Assembly (NCBI RefSeq): GCF_900089835.1
Contig: NZ_OANU01000022.1
Span: forward strand, 18,541 to 82,540
Length of the DNA stretch: 64,000 nt
From: Vibrio thalassae
Lineage (GTDB): Bacteria > Pseudomonadota > Gammaproteobacteria > Enterobacterales > Vibrionaceae
Direction: 5' to 3'
Shown in pieces: positions 1-9,149 of the stretch. The notes below the pieces were generated by a model. The model was given only the letters and a program-made list of their open reading frames with translations, had not been told where the DNA came from and did no database searches. The position numbers and the translations under genes were made by a program. The number at the start of each line of letters is the position of its first letter. The first letter of the stretch is position 1.

Positions 1-48
1 TATGATCAGACTTTATTGTAAATGATCAAACTTTATTGTCTTCCGACA
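1..48. mobile_element. End of a Tn7-like transposon at attTn7 (partial)
   Basis: Seen: two 18-nt direct repeats, positions 2-19 and 22-39, with a 20-nt period and one mismatch. On the minus strand each reads ACAATAAAGTYTGATCAT. The outer edge on that strand begins TGTCGGAAGACAATAAAGT. Known: the ends of Tn7 begin TGTGGGCGGACAATAAAGTC and carry repeated TnsB sites containing GACAATAAAGT; Tn7 inserts about 25 bp downstream of the glmS stop. Here the terminal TGT sits at 46-48, leaving exactly 25 nt (49-73) to the glmS stop at 74-76. Inference: this is the glmS-proximal end of a Tn7-like element whose body and tns genes lie to the left, outside the window. Confidence 0.8.
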
Positions 49-73
49 ACTTCGCACTGAATATAAAACTGAG

Positions 74-1906
74 TCACTCAACCGTTACCGCTTTTGCTAA
101 GTTACGTGGTTGGTCAACATCCGTCCCTTTAATGAGAGCGACGTGGTAAGACAGAAGCTGCATTGGGACCGTGTAATAGATTGGGGCGATAATGTCGTTA
201 ACGTGGGGCATTTGGATGATCTTCATGTTCTCATCCCCTTCAAAGCCAGCTTTTTCATCGGCAAAGACGTATAGCAGACCACCGCGTGCTCGTACTTCTT
301 CGATATTTGATTTCAGCTTCTCTAGAAGGTCGTTGGTCGGCGCAACAACAACAACGGGCATATCTGCATCGATAAGTGCTAGAGGACCGTGTTTCAGCTC
401 ACCCGCCGCATACGCTTCTGCGTGAATGTAGGAGATCTCTTTTAACTTCAGAGACGCTTCCATAGCAATTGGGTAATACTCACCACGACCAAGGAACAGC
501 GTATGATGCTTGTCCGCAAAGTCTGTCGCTAATGCCTCAATTTGTTTATCAAACGCTAAAGCTTTTTCAATGTTTGCAGGCAGGTCGTGCAGAGACTTTA
601 CAATTTCTGCTTCACGCTCTTGCGTCATTCGGCCTTGCAGACGAGCAATAGACACCACCATCATCAACATCGAGGCTAATTGAGTTGTGAATGCTTTTGT
701 CGATGCTACGCCAATTTCCGTACCTGCTCGAGTCATAAAGGCAAAGTCAGATTCACGAACCAATGATGAACCCGCAACGTTACAAATCGTCATCGCTGAC
801 ATGTAACCTTTTTCTTTGGCAAGACGAAGCGCTGCTAGCGTATCGGCCGTTTCACCGGACTGGGACAGCGTTACCAGTAGGCTGTTTGGACGAACCACGA
901 AGTCACGGTAGCGGAACTCAGAAGCGATTTCGACATCACAGCTTACTCCAGCGATTGACTCAAACCAATAACGCGCAGCCATACCTGAGTTGTAAGACGT
1001 ACCACAAGCGATAATTTGAACGTGGTCTACCTTTTTAAGAATATCTACCGCATTGACGCCAATGGCTTCGGTGACTACCGCTTTGTCGGTAATACGACCT
1101 TCCATCGTCTTGATCAGTGCGCGAGGCTGTTCAAAGATCTCTTTTTGCATAAAGTGGCGGTATTGACCTTTATCGCCAGCATCATGCTCAGCATTAGACT
1201 CGGTGATTTCACGCTCAACCGGATTGCCGTTGACGTCAAGAACCGTCACTTCACGACGAGTAATTTCCGCTACGTCACCTTCTTCAAGGTACATAAAACG
1301 ACGCGTAACACTGAGTAGGGCCAGTTGGTCTGAAGCTAAGAAATTTTCACCGACACCAAAGCCAATAACGATTGGGCTTCCAGAGCGCGCTGCCACAATA
1401 CGGCTTGGGTCTTTGCGGTCAAGCACAACGGTGCCATACGCGCCATCAAGTTGAGCCGCTGTCTTTTGCAGAGCTTCAACTAACGTTGCAGAAGTACGTA
1501 ATTCCCACTCCACTAAGTGTGCAATCACTTCTGTATCCGTTTGAGATTGAAAAACATAGCCACGCTCCTGAAGCGTTGCACGAAGCTCTTCATGGTTCTC
1601 AATGATACCATTGTGTACCACAGCGATATCCCCTGATATGTGAGGGTGCGCGTTAGCTTCTGAAGGCTCACCGTGTGTTGCCCAGCGAGTGTGAGCAATA
1701 CCCGTACCACCAGTCACATCTAGCGAGTCCACCGCGTCTGCGAGCTCTTGAACCTTACCTAAGCGACGAACACGTTTCAGTTCTGCATTCGCATCAACAA
1801 CGGCTACGCCCGCTGAATCATATCCACGGTACTCCAGACGGCGTAACCCCTCTACTAAAATCTCCGCTACGTCTCGTTGTGCGACCGCACCTACGATTCC
1901 ACACAT
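74..1906 (-). CDS. glmS: Glutamine--fructose-6-phosphate aminotransferase (isomerizing)
   Basis: Makes glucosamine-6-phosphate from fructose-6-phosphate and glutamine in the cytoplasm, the first step of amino-sugar synthesis for peptidoglycan and LPS. The protein has 610 residues, the usual length. It starts MCGIVG, so Cys2 is the N-terminal nucleophile of the class-II glutamine amidotransferase domain (about residues 1-220). Two SIS domains follow, with [11 protein letters not shown] and a C-terminal end AVTVE typical of the family. The 3' end of this gene is the recognition site for TnsD-type proteins, and a Tn7-like end lies 25 nt beyond the stop. A DeoR-family gene is directly upstream on the same strand. 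Confidence 0.98.
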   Translation of the reverse strand: MCGIVGAVAQRDVAEILVEGLRRLEYRGYDSAGVAVVDANAELKRVRRLGKVQELADAVDSLDVTGGTGIAHTRWATHGEPSEANAHPHISGDIAVVHNGIIENHEELRATLQERGYVFQSQTDTEVIAHLVEWELRTSATLVEALQKTAAQLDGAYGTVVLDRKDPSRIVAARSGSPIVIGFGVGENFLASDQLALLSVTRRFMYLEEGDVAEITRREVTVLDVNGNPVEREITESNAEHDAGDKGQYRHFMQKEIFEQPRALIKTMEGRITDKAVVTEAIGVNAVDILKKVDHVQIIACGTSYNSGMAARYWFESIAGVSCDVEIASEFRYRDFVVRPNSLLVTLSQSGETADTLAALRLAKEKGYMSAMTICNVAGSSLVRESDFAFMTRAGTEIGVASTKAFTTQLASMLMMVVSIARLQGRMTQEREAEIVKSLHDLPANIEKALAFDKQIEALATDFADKHHTLFLGRGEYYPIAMEASLKLKEISYIHAEAYAAGELKHGPLALIDADMPVVVVAPTNDLLEKLKSNIEEVRARGGLLYVFADEKAGFEGDENMKIIQMPHVNDIIAPIYYTVPMQLLSYHVALIKGTDVDQPRNLAKAVTVE

Positions 1907-1979
1907 ATCAATTCTCCGTTTCTAATTTTTGTCTCCCTCGCCAAGTGCAAGCAAATCAATAATGGAGGGAGTAATTTTG

Positions 1980-2747
1980 TTAAGCGCAAATGACCTTTAC
2001 GCCGTTCGATTCGATTTGAGCTTTTTGCTCTTTCGTTAAGCCTTGATCGGTAACAACGACGTCAATCGCATCCCATGCTAATTCTAGGTTAGGGATTTTG
2101 CGTCCGATTTTCTCGGATTCAATCATCACCACCACCTCACGTGCAACTTCAGCCATAACATTACTCAGACCGATAAGCTCATTAAATGTGGTGGTGCCTC
2201 GCGCCAAATCGACACCATCTGCACCGATAAATAATTGGTCAAAGTCGTAAGAACGAAGTACCGATTCAGCAACTTGTCCTTGGAATGATTCTGAGTGACT
2301 ATCCCAAGTGCCGCCCGTCATTAATAACGTGGGTTCGTTCTCCATCTCATTGATGGCATTCGCCAAGGACAGCGAGTTGGTCATGACCACTAAACCTTTT
2401 TTACTGCCAAGTTTTGAGACCAAAGCCCCTGTTGTACTACCACAATCGATAACAATTCGATAATGATCATTGATTAGACCAACCGCCGCTTCGGCGATGC
2501 TTTCTTTGGAGGCTGACGTCAAACTCGACTCATTTAGTACCTCATCTACCGCTTCTTGTGGAAGCGACACGGCACCGCCATAGCGTCTTAGCAGCAGGCC
2601 ACTCTTTTCTAATGAAGTGAGGTCTTTACGAATGGTCACTTCAGAGGTATCGAATAGAGCAGATAGCTCTTCAACGCTCACCTCACCACGCTCTTTAACA
2701 AGCTGAGCGATGGAATGACGTCTGACTTGAGTATTTCGTTTACGCAC
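1980..2747 (-). CDS. DeoR/GlpR-family transcriptional regulator
   Basis: A 255-residue cytoplasmic repressor-type protein. The N-terminal DeoR helix-turn-helix covers about residues 8-60 (RHSIAQLVKERGEVSVEELS, then SEVTIRKDLTSLEKSGLLLRRYGG). The C-terminal sugar-phosphate sensing domain carries the conserved DCGSTTGALV and MTGGTW stretches. The start codon is GTG and no strong Shine-Dalgarno is visible. It lies 73 bp upstream of glmS in the same orientation. Inference: it probably controls glmS or amino-sugar genes by sensing a sugar phosphate; no operator could be assigned from this single sequence. Confidence 0.85.
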   Translation of the reverse strand: MRKRNTQVRRHSIAQLVKERGEVSVEELSALFDTSEVTIRKDLTSLEKSGLLLRRYGGAVSLPQEAVDEVLNESSLTSASKESIAEAAVGLINDHYRIVIDCGSTTGALVSKLGSKKGLVVMTNSLSLANAINEMENEPTLLMTGGTWDSHSESFQGQVAESVLRSYDFDQLFIGADGVDLARGTTTFNELIGLSNVMAEVAREVVVMIESEKIGRKIPNLELAWDAIDVVVTDQGLTKEQKAQIESNGVKVICA

Positions 2748-2920
2748 TTTAATTTCGATTCAAAACTTAACTGATAGCAAAATTATTTCATAATGTAACT
2801 TATCACGCAAGAAATCCGCTGCATTAAATCTAAGACACGGTTTAACTGGTGAAATACTGACCATTTAAGTTTCGTTTCGAAAATTACCATTTGAAAGTTA
2901 TGATTACTTGATGAAATTGG

Positions 2921-3022
2921 CTAGAGAGAAAGCACAAAGAAGAAAGAAAAATGGAAGAGAAAAAAGAAAGAAAAGAGAAAGAAAGGAGATATAACTTCGG
3001 CACAAGAAATAGCGCCGAAGTT
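2921..3022 (-). terminator. Terminator hairpin after mtlR, next to a polypurine tract
   Basis: A 9-bp perfect stem, AACTTCGGC (2993-3001) with GCCGAAGTT (3014-3022) and a 12-nt loop. Read on the minus strand it is followed by a pyrimidine-rich stretch, the complement of an almost pure purine run at about 2935-2990 on the plus strand. It lies immediately after the mtlR stop, so it probably ends the mtl transcript. Confidence 0.55.
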
Positions 3023-3030
3023 TGTCGCTC

Positions 3031-3618
3031 TTAAACCAACGGGTTATCTCGACACAAGGTTTCTACCAATTCGGTAATCGCTAGTATAATGGTGGACTTT
3101 ACTCTTTGGTAATGACGCTCTAAGAACATTTCCAGCATCACCCCCTCTAGTCCCTCTGTCATGCTTGGATCGTACTCAATCGGCATCATTTTTTGAATGG
3201 CGCTGATTTTGTTTAACTCGAACAGCACATCTCTTTCGGTAAAGCTCACTTCGTTGCTTTGGTGCTTGGTCCATTCACGCAGTGTTACGAAGATATCAAT
3301 ATCATCGAATACGCTTTTGGAGATAATACCAAGACCTAAAAGTAGCTTAGCCCGAACCAGAATATCTCCTAGCGGACCATCATTGTTCAGTAAAGGATCC
3401 ACCACATATTTCACTGCATAGTCGTCTTTATGAAAAATACTGTTGATCAATGTGTCTAACGTATCATCAATAGCATCATAAGCCGCCATAAGGCACTCAT
3501 TCGCATCTTTTGCTTCAGACAGAGCTTCTAGAAGTTCAGTTTCATTAGGTGGGTGCAGTGGCATAACATCTCTTAATACAAAGGGTGCCACATGCATGGC
3601 ACCAACAGCTTGAATCAT
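3031..3618 (-). CDS. mtlR: Mannitol operon repressor MtlR
   Basis: A 195-residue all-helical MtlR-family protein with no classical DNA-binding helix-turn-helix visible. Family members repress the mannitol PTS operon. It is the third gene of mtlA-mtlD-mtlR, the standard gammaproteobacterial order. Its ATG overlaps the mtlD stop by 4 nt (ATGA), so translational coupling is likely. Confidence 0.9.
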   Translation of the reverse strand: MIQAVGAMHVAPFVLRDVMPLHPPNETELLEALSEAKDANECLMAAYDAIDDTLDTLINSIFHKDDYAVKYVVDPLLNNDGPLGDILVRAKLLLGLGIISKSVFDDIDIFVTLREWTKHQSNEVSFTERDVLFELNKISAIQKMMPIEYDPSMTEGLEGVMLEMFLERHYQRVKSTIILAITELVETLCRDNPLV

Positions 3619-4763
3619 TTGAGCGCTAGATACGCTTCGTGCGCTAGTGTAACAACTTCTGAATCAACATTCAGCTCTGAATAGTGAGCCAGTGTTTTAG
3701 CAAAACCTTGCTCAGCAAACATAGCTTGAAGCTCTACTGCCTGTGGGTCATCGTCATTCTTATAAAGGAATGCCGCTGCAATACCTTTAATCAGATGAGA
3801 ATTTGGTAAACCATACTCAATAGTGCCGTTGAGTGGCTTGATCAAACGATCTTGTGGGCTCAACTTGCGGATTGGCTGGCGACCAACACGATCAACTTCA
3901 TCACGTAGGTACGGGTTTGCAAAACGGTTAAGAATCTTCTTAATGTATGCGGCATGTGCTTCTGCATCAAAACCGTAACGACGAATAAGAACTTCACCAC
4001 TTTCTTGCATTGCCGCTTGAACATCAGCACAGATTGCAGAGTCTTCAATAGAATCTTTAATTGTCTCGTGACCCGCGAGTACACCTAAATACGCAGTAAT
4101 CAAATGACCAGTATTTAGAGTGAACAGTTTGCGCTCCACGAACGCCATCAAGTTGTCAGTGCATTCCATACCTTTAATAGCGGGGATCTTGCCAACGAAT
4201 TGGGTCTGGTCAACAATCCACTCACTGAAGGTTTCTACCGTTACCGCTAGAGGATCGGTTTCACCTTCTTCTGCTGGAGGAACAATACGGTCAACGGCGG
4301 AGTCAACAAAACCGATGTGCTCTTGTGCAAACGCTTTCGCCTCTTCTGACAGGTGTTCAAATACCATCTCTTTAAACTGGCTAGTACCCCGAACCATGTT
4401 CTCACAGGCAATAATGTTTAGTGGCGCTGTATTGCCAGCTTCAAAGCGTTTTTCAATACCTTGAGCAACAGATTTAGAAATGATTTTGAGAACCGTTGGA
4501 CCAACCGCTGTTGTCACCATGTCGACGTTTGCAATCAGGTCCATAATGTCTGAACTAGTAGAATTCACTGCAGTGACATTATTCACCTGTTCTACAACGC
4601 AATCTTCACCAACGATTTTAACTGGGTAGGATTGACGTTCGATTAGGGCGTTAACCACGGTTTCATTTACGTCAGCAAATGTTACGTGAATACCAGCATC
4701 TGCTAATAGTTTACCAATAAAGCCACGACCGATGTTACCTGCGCCAAAATGTAGTGCTTTCAT
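3615..4763 (-). CDS. mtlD: Mannitol-1-phosphate 5-dehydrogenase
   Basis: Oxidises mannitol-1-phosphate, the product of PTS uptake, to fructose-6-phosphate with NAD+. The protein has 382 residues from the chosen ATG at 4763, which is the family length. The open frame extends 26 codons upstream, but the conserved N-terminus [17 protein letters not shown] (Rossmann motif GAGNIGRG) and a GGTTGGAAG-type ribosome-binding site fix this start. The C-terminal polyol-dehydrogenase domain includes [16 protein letters not shown]. It is separated from mtlA by an attenuator-like hairpin and overlaps mtlR by 4 nt. Confidence 0.96.
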   Translation of the reverse strand: MKALHFGAGNIGRGFIGKLLADAGIHVTFADVNETVVNALIERQSYPVKIVGEDCVVEQVNNVTAVNSTSSDIMDLIANVDMVTTAVGPTVLKIISKSVAQGIEKRFEAGNTAPLNIIACENMVRGTSQFKEMVFEHLSEEAKAFAQEHIGFVDSAVDRIVPPAEEGETDPLAVTVETFSEWIVDQTQFVGKIPAIKGMECTDNLMAFVERKLFTLNTGHLITAYLGVLAGHETIKDSIEDSAICADVQAAMQESGEVLIRRYGFDAEAHAAYIKKILNRFANPYLRDEVDRVGRQPIRKLSPQDRLIKPLNGTIEYGLPNSHLIKGIAAAFLYKNDDDPQAVELQAMFAEQGFAKTLAHYSELNVDSEVVTLAHEAYLALK

Positions 4764-4794
4764 CACACACCTTCCAACCAAAATATTAAAATAA

Positions 4795-4834
4795 GAAAAA
4801 ATAAAAAGTGAGACCAACAGGGGGCGTTGGTCTC
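4795..4834 (-). terminator. Attenuator-like terminator between mtlA and mtlD
   Basis: A 9-bp stem, GAGACCAAC (4810-4818) with GTTGGTCTC (4826-4834) and a 7-nt G-rich loop. On the minus strand it is followed by ACTTTTTATTTTTTC, a good U-tract. It lies after mtlA and before mtlD, so it should allow partial termination and make mtlA more abundant than mtlD-mtlR. Confidence 0.75.
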
Positions 4835-4862
4835 GTTTCACTTAGGAGCTACAACTTAAAGC

Positions 4863-4881
4863 CATGGTGATCATCACCATG
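4863..4881. repeat. 19-nt inverted repeat downstream of mtlA
   Basis: CATGGTGAT (4863-4871), one central C, then ATCACCATG (4873-4881): a near-perfect palindrome just 3' of the mtlA stop. It may be an mRNA-stabilising structure at the mtlA 3' end or a protein-binding site; the sequence alone does not decide. Confidence 0.5.
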
Positions 4882-4884
4882 TTG

Positions 4885-6774
4885 CTACTTACCACTCAAT
4901 ATGCGAAGTACATCGTCGGCATTAGTAGTAGACTTCAAGCATTCAACGGCTTGTTCGTCGTCAAGTGAATTCGTAATTGCTGTGATGACTTGAATGTGTT
5001 CATCACCTTGCGCTGCGATACCAACAACCATCTTAGCTACATCATCTTCGTCCTCACCCCACTGAACTCCTTCAGGGAATTGGCAGAACACAATGCCAGT
5101 CTTCTTCACGAACTGTTTCGCTTCAATGGTACCGTGAGGTACTGCAATCGACTCACCAAGGTAAGTAGAAACCAACTCTTCACGAGCAAGCATGCCTTCA
5201 ACATACTGAGGTTCTACATAACCAAGTTTTACGAGTTGCTCACCAGCAAACTTGATAACCTCTTCTTTGGTTTTCGCTTCCATACCCAAGAAGATATTTT
5301 CATTGTTAAGCTCAAGCTGTCCTTCTGTGCTTGAACTATTGTCTACTGGTGCTTCAGGCTTTTTTGGCTCACCCCCTTGCTTTGCGTTACCAAGGTCAGC
5401 GACCAAGCGATCATAAACAGCAGAGTCTAAAAAGTTGACAATAGATATATGATGCGAGTTTGCCGCATGTGTGCGTGCTCGGTCAGTCAAATCTTGATGC
5501 GTTATCACGATATCCGCATCGTCAGGAAGGCTATTGATGGCTAGATTGATGACATTAATATCAAGGCCAGCTGCTTCAACTTTCTTACGAAGCATACTTG
5601 CACCCATAGCACTTGAGCCCATCCCTGCATCACACGCTACAACGATTTTTTTAACGCCTGCGCTATTAAGTGCAGCATTTCCTTGACCTTTCGAAGCAGC
5701 TTTCATATCCGCTGTTTGACTCGCTGCTTTCTCGAGTGCATCGTCAGATTCATCTTGTTTCTGTGTTTTCATTAGCAGTGAAGCGACAAAGAAGGTTACT
5801 GCAGCAGAGGCGAATACCGCAAGCAACACCCCAAAATATGACGCCGGAGGTGTCATAAGAAGCACAGCAAAAATCGAACCCGGTGACGCTGGAGCAACTA
5901 GACCTGCATCGGTCATGGTAAGAATGAATACGCCCGTCATGCCACCAGCAATAACCGAAATAATGAGGCGTGGATTCATAAGGACATAAGGGAAATAAAT
6001 TTCGTGTATCCCACCGAAGAAGTGGATAATAACCGCACCTGGAGCGGATTCTTTTGCAGTACCGCGACCGAAGAACATATAAGCGAGAAGTAGACCTAGA
6101 CCAGGACCAGGGTTTGCTTCGATTAGGAAGAATATGGATTTGCCTGTTTCTTCTGCCTGCTGAATACCGAGCGGTGTAAAGATGCCGTGGTTAATCGCGT
6201 TGTTTAAAAACAGAATTTTTGCCGGCTCTACAAAGATTGAACTTAGAGGTAAAAGGCCAGCATTTACCATAACACCTACGCCAGCGGCTAACCCATCAGA
6301 AAGCACTTTCACTGCAGGCCCAACAACTAGGTAGGCAAGAATTGCACAAACCATGCCGATGATACCGGCAGAGAAGTTATTAACCAACATCTCAAAACCG
6401 CTTTTGACCTTGCCTTCAATAGCTTGATCAAATTTTTTGATTGCCAGAGCGCCCAACGGACCGACAATCATCGCGCCCATGAACATAGGGATGTCAGATC
6501 CGACAATAACACCCATCGTGGTAACAGCACCGACAACGGCACCGCGATCACCAGCCACCATCTTACCACCCGTGTAGCCGATAAGTAGCGGCAACAAATA
6601 GGTAATCATCGGGCCAACCATTGAACTTAATGTTTCGTTCGGAATCCATCCAGTTGGAATAAATAGAGCCGTAATCAAACCCCAAGCGATGAAAGCGCCA
6701 ATATTTGGCATCACCATGTTGGAGAGGAAACGACCAAAGTTTTGTACTTTGATTTTCGCTTCAGGAGATAGCAT
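4885..6774 (-). CDS. mtlA: PTS mannitol transporter subunit IICBA
   Basis: The inner-membrane permease that imports and phosphorylates mannitol. It has 629 residues in the order EIIC (about 1-340, multiple membrane segments), EIIB (about 375-470) and EIIA (about 485-629). The EIIB phosphocysteine lies in VVACDAGMGSSAMGASML and the EIIA phosphohistidine in STYLGESIAVPHGT, so all phosphotransfer sites are present. The start has a GAGGAT ribosome-binding site. The upstream region has four CRP-like sites, consistent with strong catabolite control. It is the first gene of mtlADR. Confidence 0.97.
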   Translation of the reverse strand: MLSPEAKIKVQNFGRFLSNMVMPNIGAFIAWGLITALFIPTGWIPNETLSSMVGPMITYLLPLLIGYTGGKMVAGDRGAVVGAVTTMGVIVGSDIPMFMGAMIVGPLGALAIKKFDQAIEGKVKSGFEMLVNNFSAGIIGMVCAILAYLVVGPAVKVLSDGLAAGVGVMVNAGLLPLSSIFVEPAKILFLNNAINHGIFTPLGIQQAEETGKSIFFLIEANPGPGLGLLLAYMFFGRGTAKESAPGAVIIHFFGGIHEIYFPYVLMNPRLIISVIAGGMTGVFILTMTDAGLVAPASPGSIFAVLLMTPPASYFGVLLAVFASAAVTFFVASLLMKTQKQDESDDALEKAASQTADMKAASKGQGNAALNSAGVKKIVVACDAGMGSSAMGASMLRKKVEAAGLDINVINLAINSLPDDADIVITHQDLTDRARTHAANSHHISIVNFLDSAVYDRLVADLGNAKQGGEPKKPEAPVDNSSSTEGQLELNNENIFLGMEAKTKEEVIKFAGEQLVKLGYVEPQYVEGMLAREELVSTYLGESIAVPHGTIEAKQFVKKTGIVFCQFPEGVQWGEDEDDVAKMVVGIAAQGDEHIQVITAITNSLDDEQAVECLKSTTNADDVLRILSGK

Positions 6775-6800
6775 AAGGTTATCCTCGTTATCAGAAAAAG

Positions 6801-6816
6801 TGGTCTCTTTGGACCA
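6801..6816 (-). promoter_or_regulatory. Small hairpin in the mtlA leader
   Basis: TGGTC (6801-6805) pairs with GACCA (6812-6816); in the mtlA mRNA the stem is followed by CTTTTTC. It lies 27 nt upstream of the mtlA start. In Vibrio cholerae the mtlA 5' leader is the target of the antisense sRNA MtlS. A homologue would be transcribed on the plus strand here, but I cannot define its ends. Confidence 0.3.
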
Positions 6817-6884
6817 AAATTTGTTATTTAAAAGTCATTTAAAAAGTAGCACAAGATTTCAAAAAGTCAGAACATAGGCACTTT

Positions 6885-6900
6885 TGTGATAAGTATCACC
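6885..6900. promoter_or_regulatory. CRP-like site 1 upstream of mtlA
   Basis: TGTGATAAGTATCACC matches the TGTGA-N6-TCACA consensus at 9 of 10 specified positions. It is one of four such sites between mtlA and the divergent HAD gene. Confidence 0.65.
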
Positions 6901-6927
6901 ATCAAAAAAGCCAACCCCACACAAAAT

Positions 6928-6943
6928 AGTGACAAAGTTCACA
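6928..6943. promoter_or_regulatory. CRP-like site 2 upstream of mtlA
   Basis: AGTGACAAAGTTCACA matches TGTGA-N6-TCACA at 9 of 10 specified positions; its centre is 43 bp from that of site 1. Confidence 0.6.
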
Positions 6944-7000
6944 TCATTTCAGAGTTGATAAATTACACGCCATTCTTACTGAGAATTCATCTCATTTAAT

Positions 7001-7016
7001 AGTGACAAGAATCACA
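7001..7016. promoter_or_regulatory. CRP-like site 3 upstream of mtlA
   Basis: AGTGACAAGAATCACA matches TGTGA-N6-TCACA at 9 of 10 specified positions. Confidence 0.6.
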
Positions 7017-7045
7017 ATATTTAACTCATAGCATGTAAAATAGTT

Positions 7046-7061
7046 AGCGAAAAGGATCACA
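7046..7061. promoter_or_regulatory. CRP-like site 4 upstream of mtlA
   Basis: AGCGAAAAGGATCACA is a weaker match (8 of 10) with one intact TCACA half. Multiple CRP sites are also known upstream of the E. coli mtl operon. Confidence 0.4.
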
Positions 7062-7243
7062 CTTTTATTAATACATTCCATTTCCACTTCAAATAACCCT
7101 GCTATTATGCAACTGAGATGTGCATTAATCGCCCAACAATAGGCCTTATTGTAATTAAATTACCAAAATGTCGTTTGAATTTCACCCATTCTCTGACAAA
7201 GTACCGTAATAAAAAAACACCGTGAAATTTAAAGGATAAAAAC

Positions 7244-7900
7244 ATGATTAACGCGCTACTATTTGATATGGACGGCTTAATATTTGATACCGAATCTGTG
7301 TATAAAAAGAGTTGGCAATACGCCGCAAAACAAATGGGCTACGAGCTAACTGATGACTACTATCAAGGATTCATTGGCGTGCAGGATCCTGATTGTGAGC
7401 GTATGCTGTGCGAACATTTTGGGGAAGGATTTGACCTGGAAGCGTACAAAGTTATTCGTGACCAACACTTCCGTAAAGCGAGAGAAAAAGGTGTCGACTA
7501 TAAGCGCGGTTTCCATGAACTCTTCAAAACCGCGAAGGAACACAACCTAGTAACCGCACTCGTGACCTCCTCACACTTGCCTGAAGTAAAACACAACTTT
7601 CAAGACTCTGACTATCTAGAACAATTCGATACTGTTATTACCGCTGAAAATGTCGCAAACGGTAAACCGAGGCCAGATTGCTACATCATGGCATGCCAGC
7701 GCTTAAATTTGGAACCAAGTGAATGTTTGGTACTAGAAGACTCCAACAACGGTATGCGCGCAGGAAAAGACGCGGGATGTCAGGCTGCGATGATTCCAGA
7801 TATCACCCCTCCGAACAAAGAGATTGCTGAAATCGCTGACTACTTATTCGATTCATTAGAGCAAGTCACCGCCCTTATTCACAATCAACCAAGATCTTAA
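7244..7900 (+). CDS. HAD-superfamily sugar-phosphatase-like hydrolase
   Basis: A 218-residue cytoplasmic HAD hydrolase of the beta-phosphoglucomutase-like subfamily with a helical cap. Motif I is FDMDGLIFDTES with the nucleophile at Asp8 and the general acid at Asp10. Motif II is the Thr/Ser in ALVTSS, the motif III Lys is in GKPRPD, and motif IV is VLEDSNNGMRAG. The ribosome-binding site is AAAGGA. It diverges from mtlA across a region with CRP-like sites, so it may be co-regulated. Inference: it may dephosphorylate a sugar or polyol phosphate; the substrate is unknown. Confidence 0.85.
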   Translation: MINALLFDMDGLIFDTESVYKKSWQYAAKQMGYELTDDYYQGFIGVQDPDCERMLCEHFGEGFDLEAYKVIRDQHFRKAREKGVDYKRGFHELFKTAKEHNLVTALVTSSHLPEVKHNFQDSDYLEQFDTVITAENVANGKPRPDCYIMACQRLNLEPSECLVLEDSNNGMRAGKDAGCQAAMIPDITPPNKEIAEIADYLFDSLEQVTALIHNQPRS

Positions 7901-7946
7901 TTTAGGTCAATAGTCGCTCTTGTAATAGCAAAGTGCCGATACAACA

Positions 7947-7970
7947 AAGCCCCACTTTATAAGCGGGGCT
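7947..7970 (-). terminator. Bidirectional hairpin between convergent genes
   Basis: AGCCCC (7948-7953) pairs with GGGGCT (7965-7970), with an inner CTT/AAG extension. On the minus strand it is followed by TTGTTGT, a weak U-tract. It lies between the HAD gene and the converging dehydrogenase gene. Confidence 0.6.
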
Positions 7971-7992
7971 CCTTCAACCTAGGGATAAATCA

Positions 7993-8871
7993 TCACTTCT
8001 TAAGCTGCGTAAAGTAATCAAAGATGACTGGCACATCATTTTGAGCTAGACCTGAATCAACAGCCCCTTGCAGACTCTTAGACGTGCCCTCAGCAATCAG
8101 CGATTCGGTGCCTAGATCAGACACCATTTCTAAAAAGTAGCCCAGATCTTTGTTTGCATTCGCAATTGAGAAACCTAACTTTTCTTCACCATCTACTGCG
8201 TAGAATTTGCAAAATTGCATAAATGGAGAGTTAGATGGGCCAGCAGACATAATATCAAATAGCTGTTGACCATCTACACCTGCGAGTTTTGCAATCGCGA
8301 ACGCTTGCGACATAGTGGCGACAGTCGTCATACCCATAAAGTTATTTACCAGCTTCGTCACATGTCCAGAACCTAGCGCACCAAGGTGAAATACATTTTC
8401 GCCTTGTTCATCAAGGACCGGTTTCACTTTGTTAAACGTGTCAATGTTACCCGCAGCCATAATGTTTAGCAGGCCATCTTTAGCATGAGCGGGAGTGCGA
8501 CCCAATGGAGCATCGATCATGCCAGCACCACGTGCGGCAAGCTCCTCGCCAATTTTACGAGTAGAGGCAGGGATTGAAGTACCAAAGTCGATAAGTGTCG
8601 CCCCTTCTTTAATACCCGCTAAAATACCTTCGTCACCATAAACCACTTTCTCTACTACCGCTGAAGTGGTTAAACATAGCATTACGATATCGCTGTTTTC
8701 AGCAAGCTCTTTCGCCGTTTTTGCTTCTTTAGCGCCACGAGCTACACAAGCAGCAACAGCGTCTTTGTTTAGGTCCATTACGTTGAGTTCGTAACCACGG
8801 TTTTGAAGGTTCTCAACCATGTTACCGCCCATAAGGCCTAGGCCGATGAAACCAATGACTGGTTTTGTCAT
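7993..8871 (-). CDS. NAD(P)-dependent beta-hydroxyacid dehydrogenase
   Basis: A 292-residue member of the 3-hydroxyisobutyrate / tartronate-semialdehyde reductase family. The N-terminal Rossmann domain has GFIGLGLMGGNMVENL (about residues 7-22). The substrate loop DAPLGRTPAHAKDG replaces the usual DAPVSGG form. The catalytic Lys is in GHVTKLVNNFMG. It probably oxidises or reduces a small beta-hydroxy acid; the altered substrate loop argues against a simple 3-hydroxyisobutyrate assignment. Monocistronic by context. Confidence 0.82.
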   Translation of the reverse strand: MTKPVIGFIGLGLMGGNMVENLQNRGYELNVMDLNKDAVAACVARGAKEAKTAKELAENSDIVMLCLTTSAVVEKVVYGDEGILAGIKEGATLIDFGTSIPASTRKIGEELAARGAGMIDAPLGRTPAHAKDGLLNIMAAGNIDTFNKVKPVLDEQGENVFHLGALGSGHVTKLVNNFMGMTTVATMSQAFAIAKLAGVDGQQLFDIMSAGPSNSPFMQFCKFYAVDGEEKLGFSIANANKDLGYFLEMVSDLGTESLIAEGTSKSLQGAVDSGLAQNDVPVIFDYFTQLKK

Positions 8872-9149
8872 GTGTGACTCCTAAAATACTATTGTATGAC
8901 TATTGGAGTTAATCATATATGCTCTAAGTAGGTTAAGCAATCCAAACAACACCTGATTTTGTGATCAATACCCGATTATGAGAGCTACCACTCGAAATTA
9001 GAACATATAATCATACAAAAGTACTTTTCCATTACGTTCTGGTAACACAACACTAGCTAACCGCGTATTTATCTTACTCGGCCCCTAGGTCTGGGCTCGT
9101 ATCATGGCTATAGTTAACAGAGTCTCAATAACACCAAAAAAGCATAGAC

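Noticed and set aside
1..48. CRISPR-associated transposon end
   Set aside because: The repeats resemble classical Tn7 ends, and glmS targeting is typical of TnsD-type elements. No Cas genes are in the window, so a CAST cannot be claimed, though it cannot be excluded beyond the edge.
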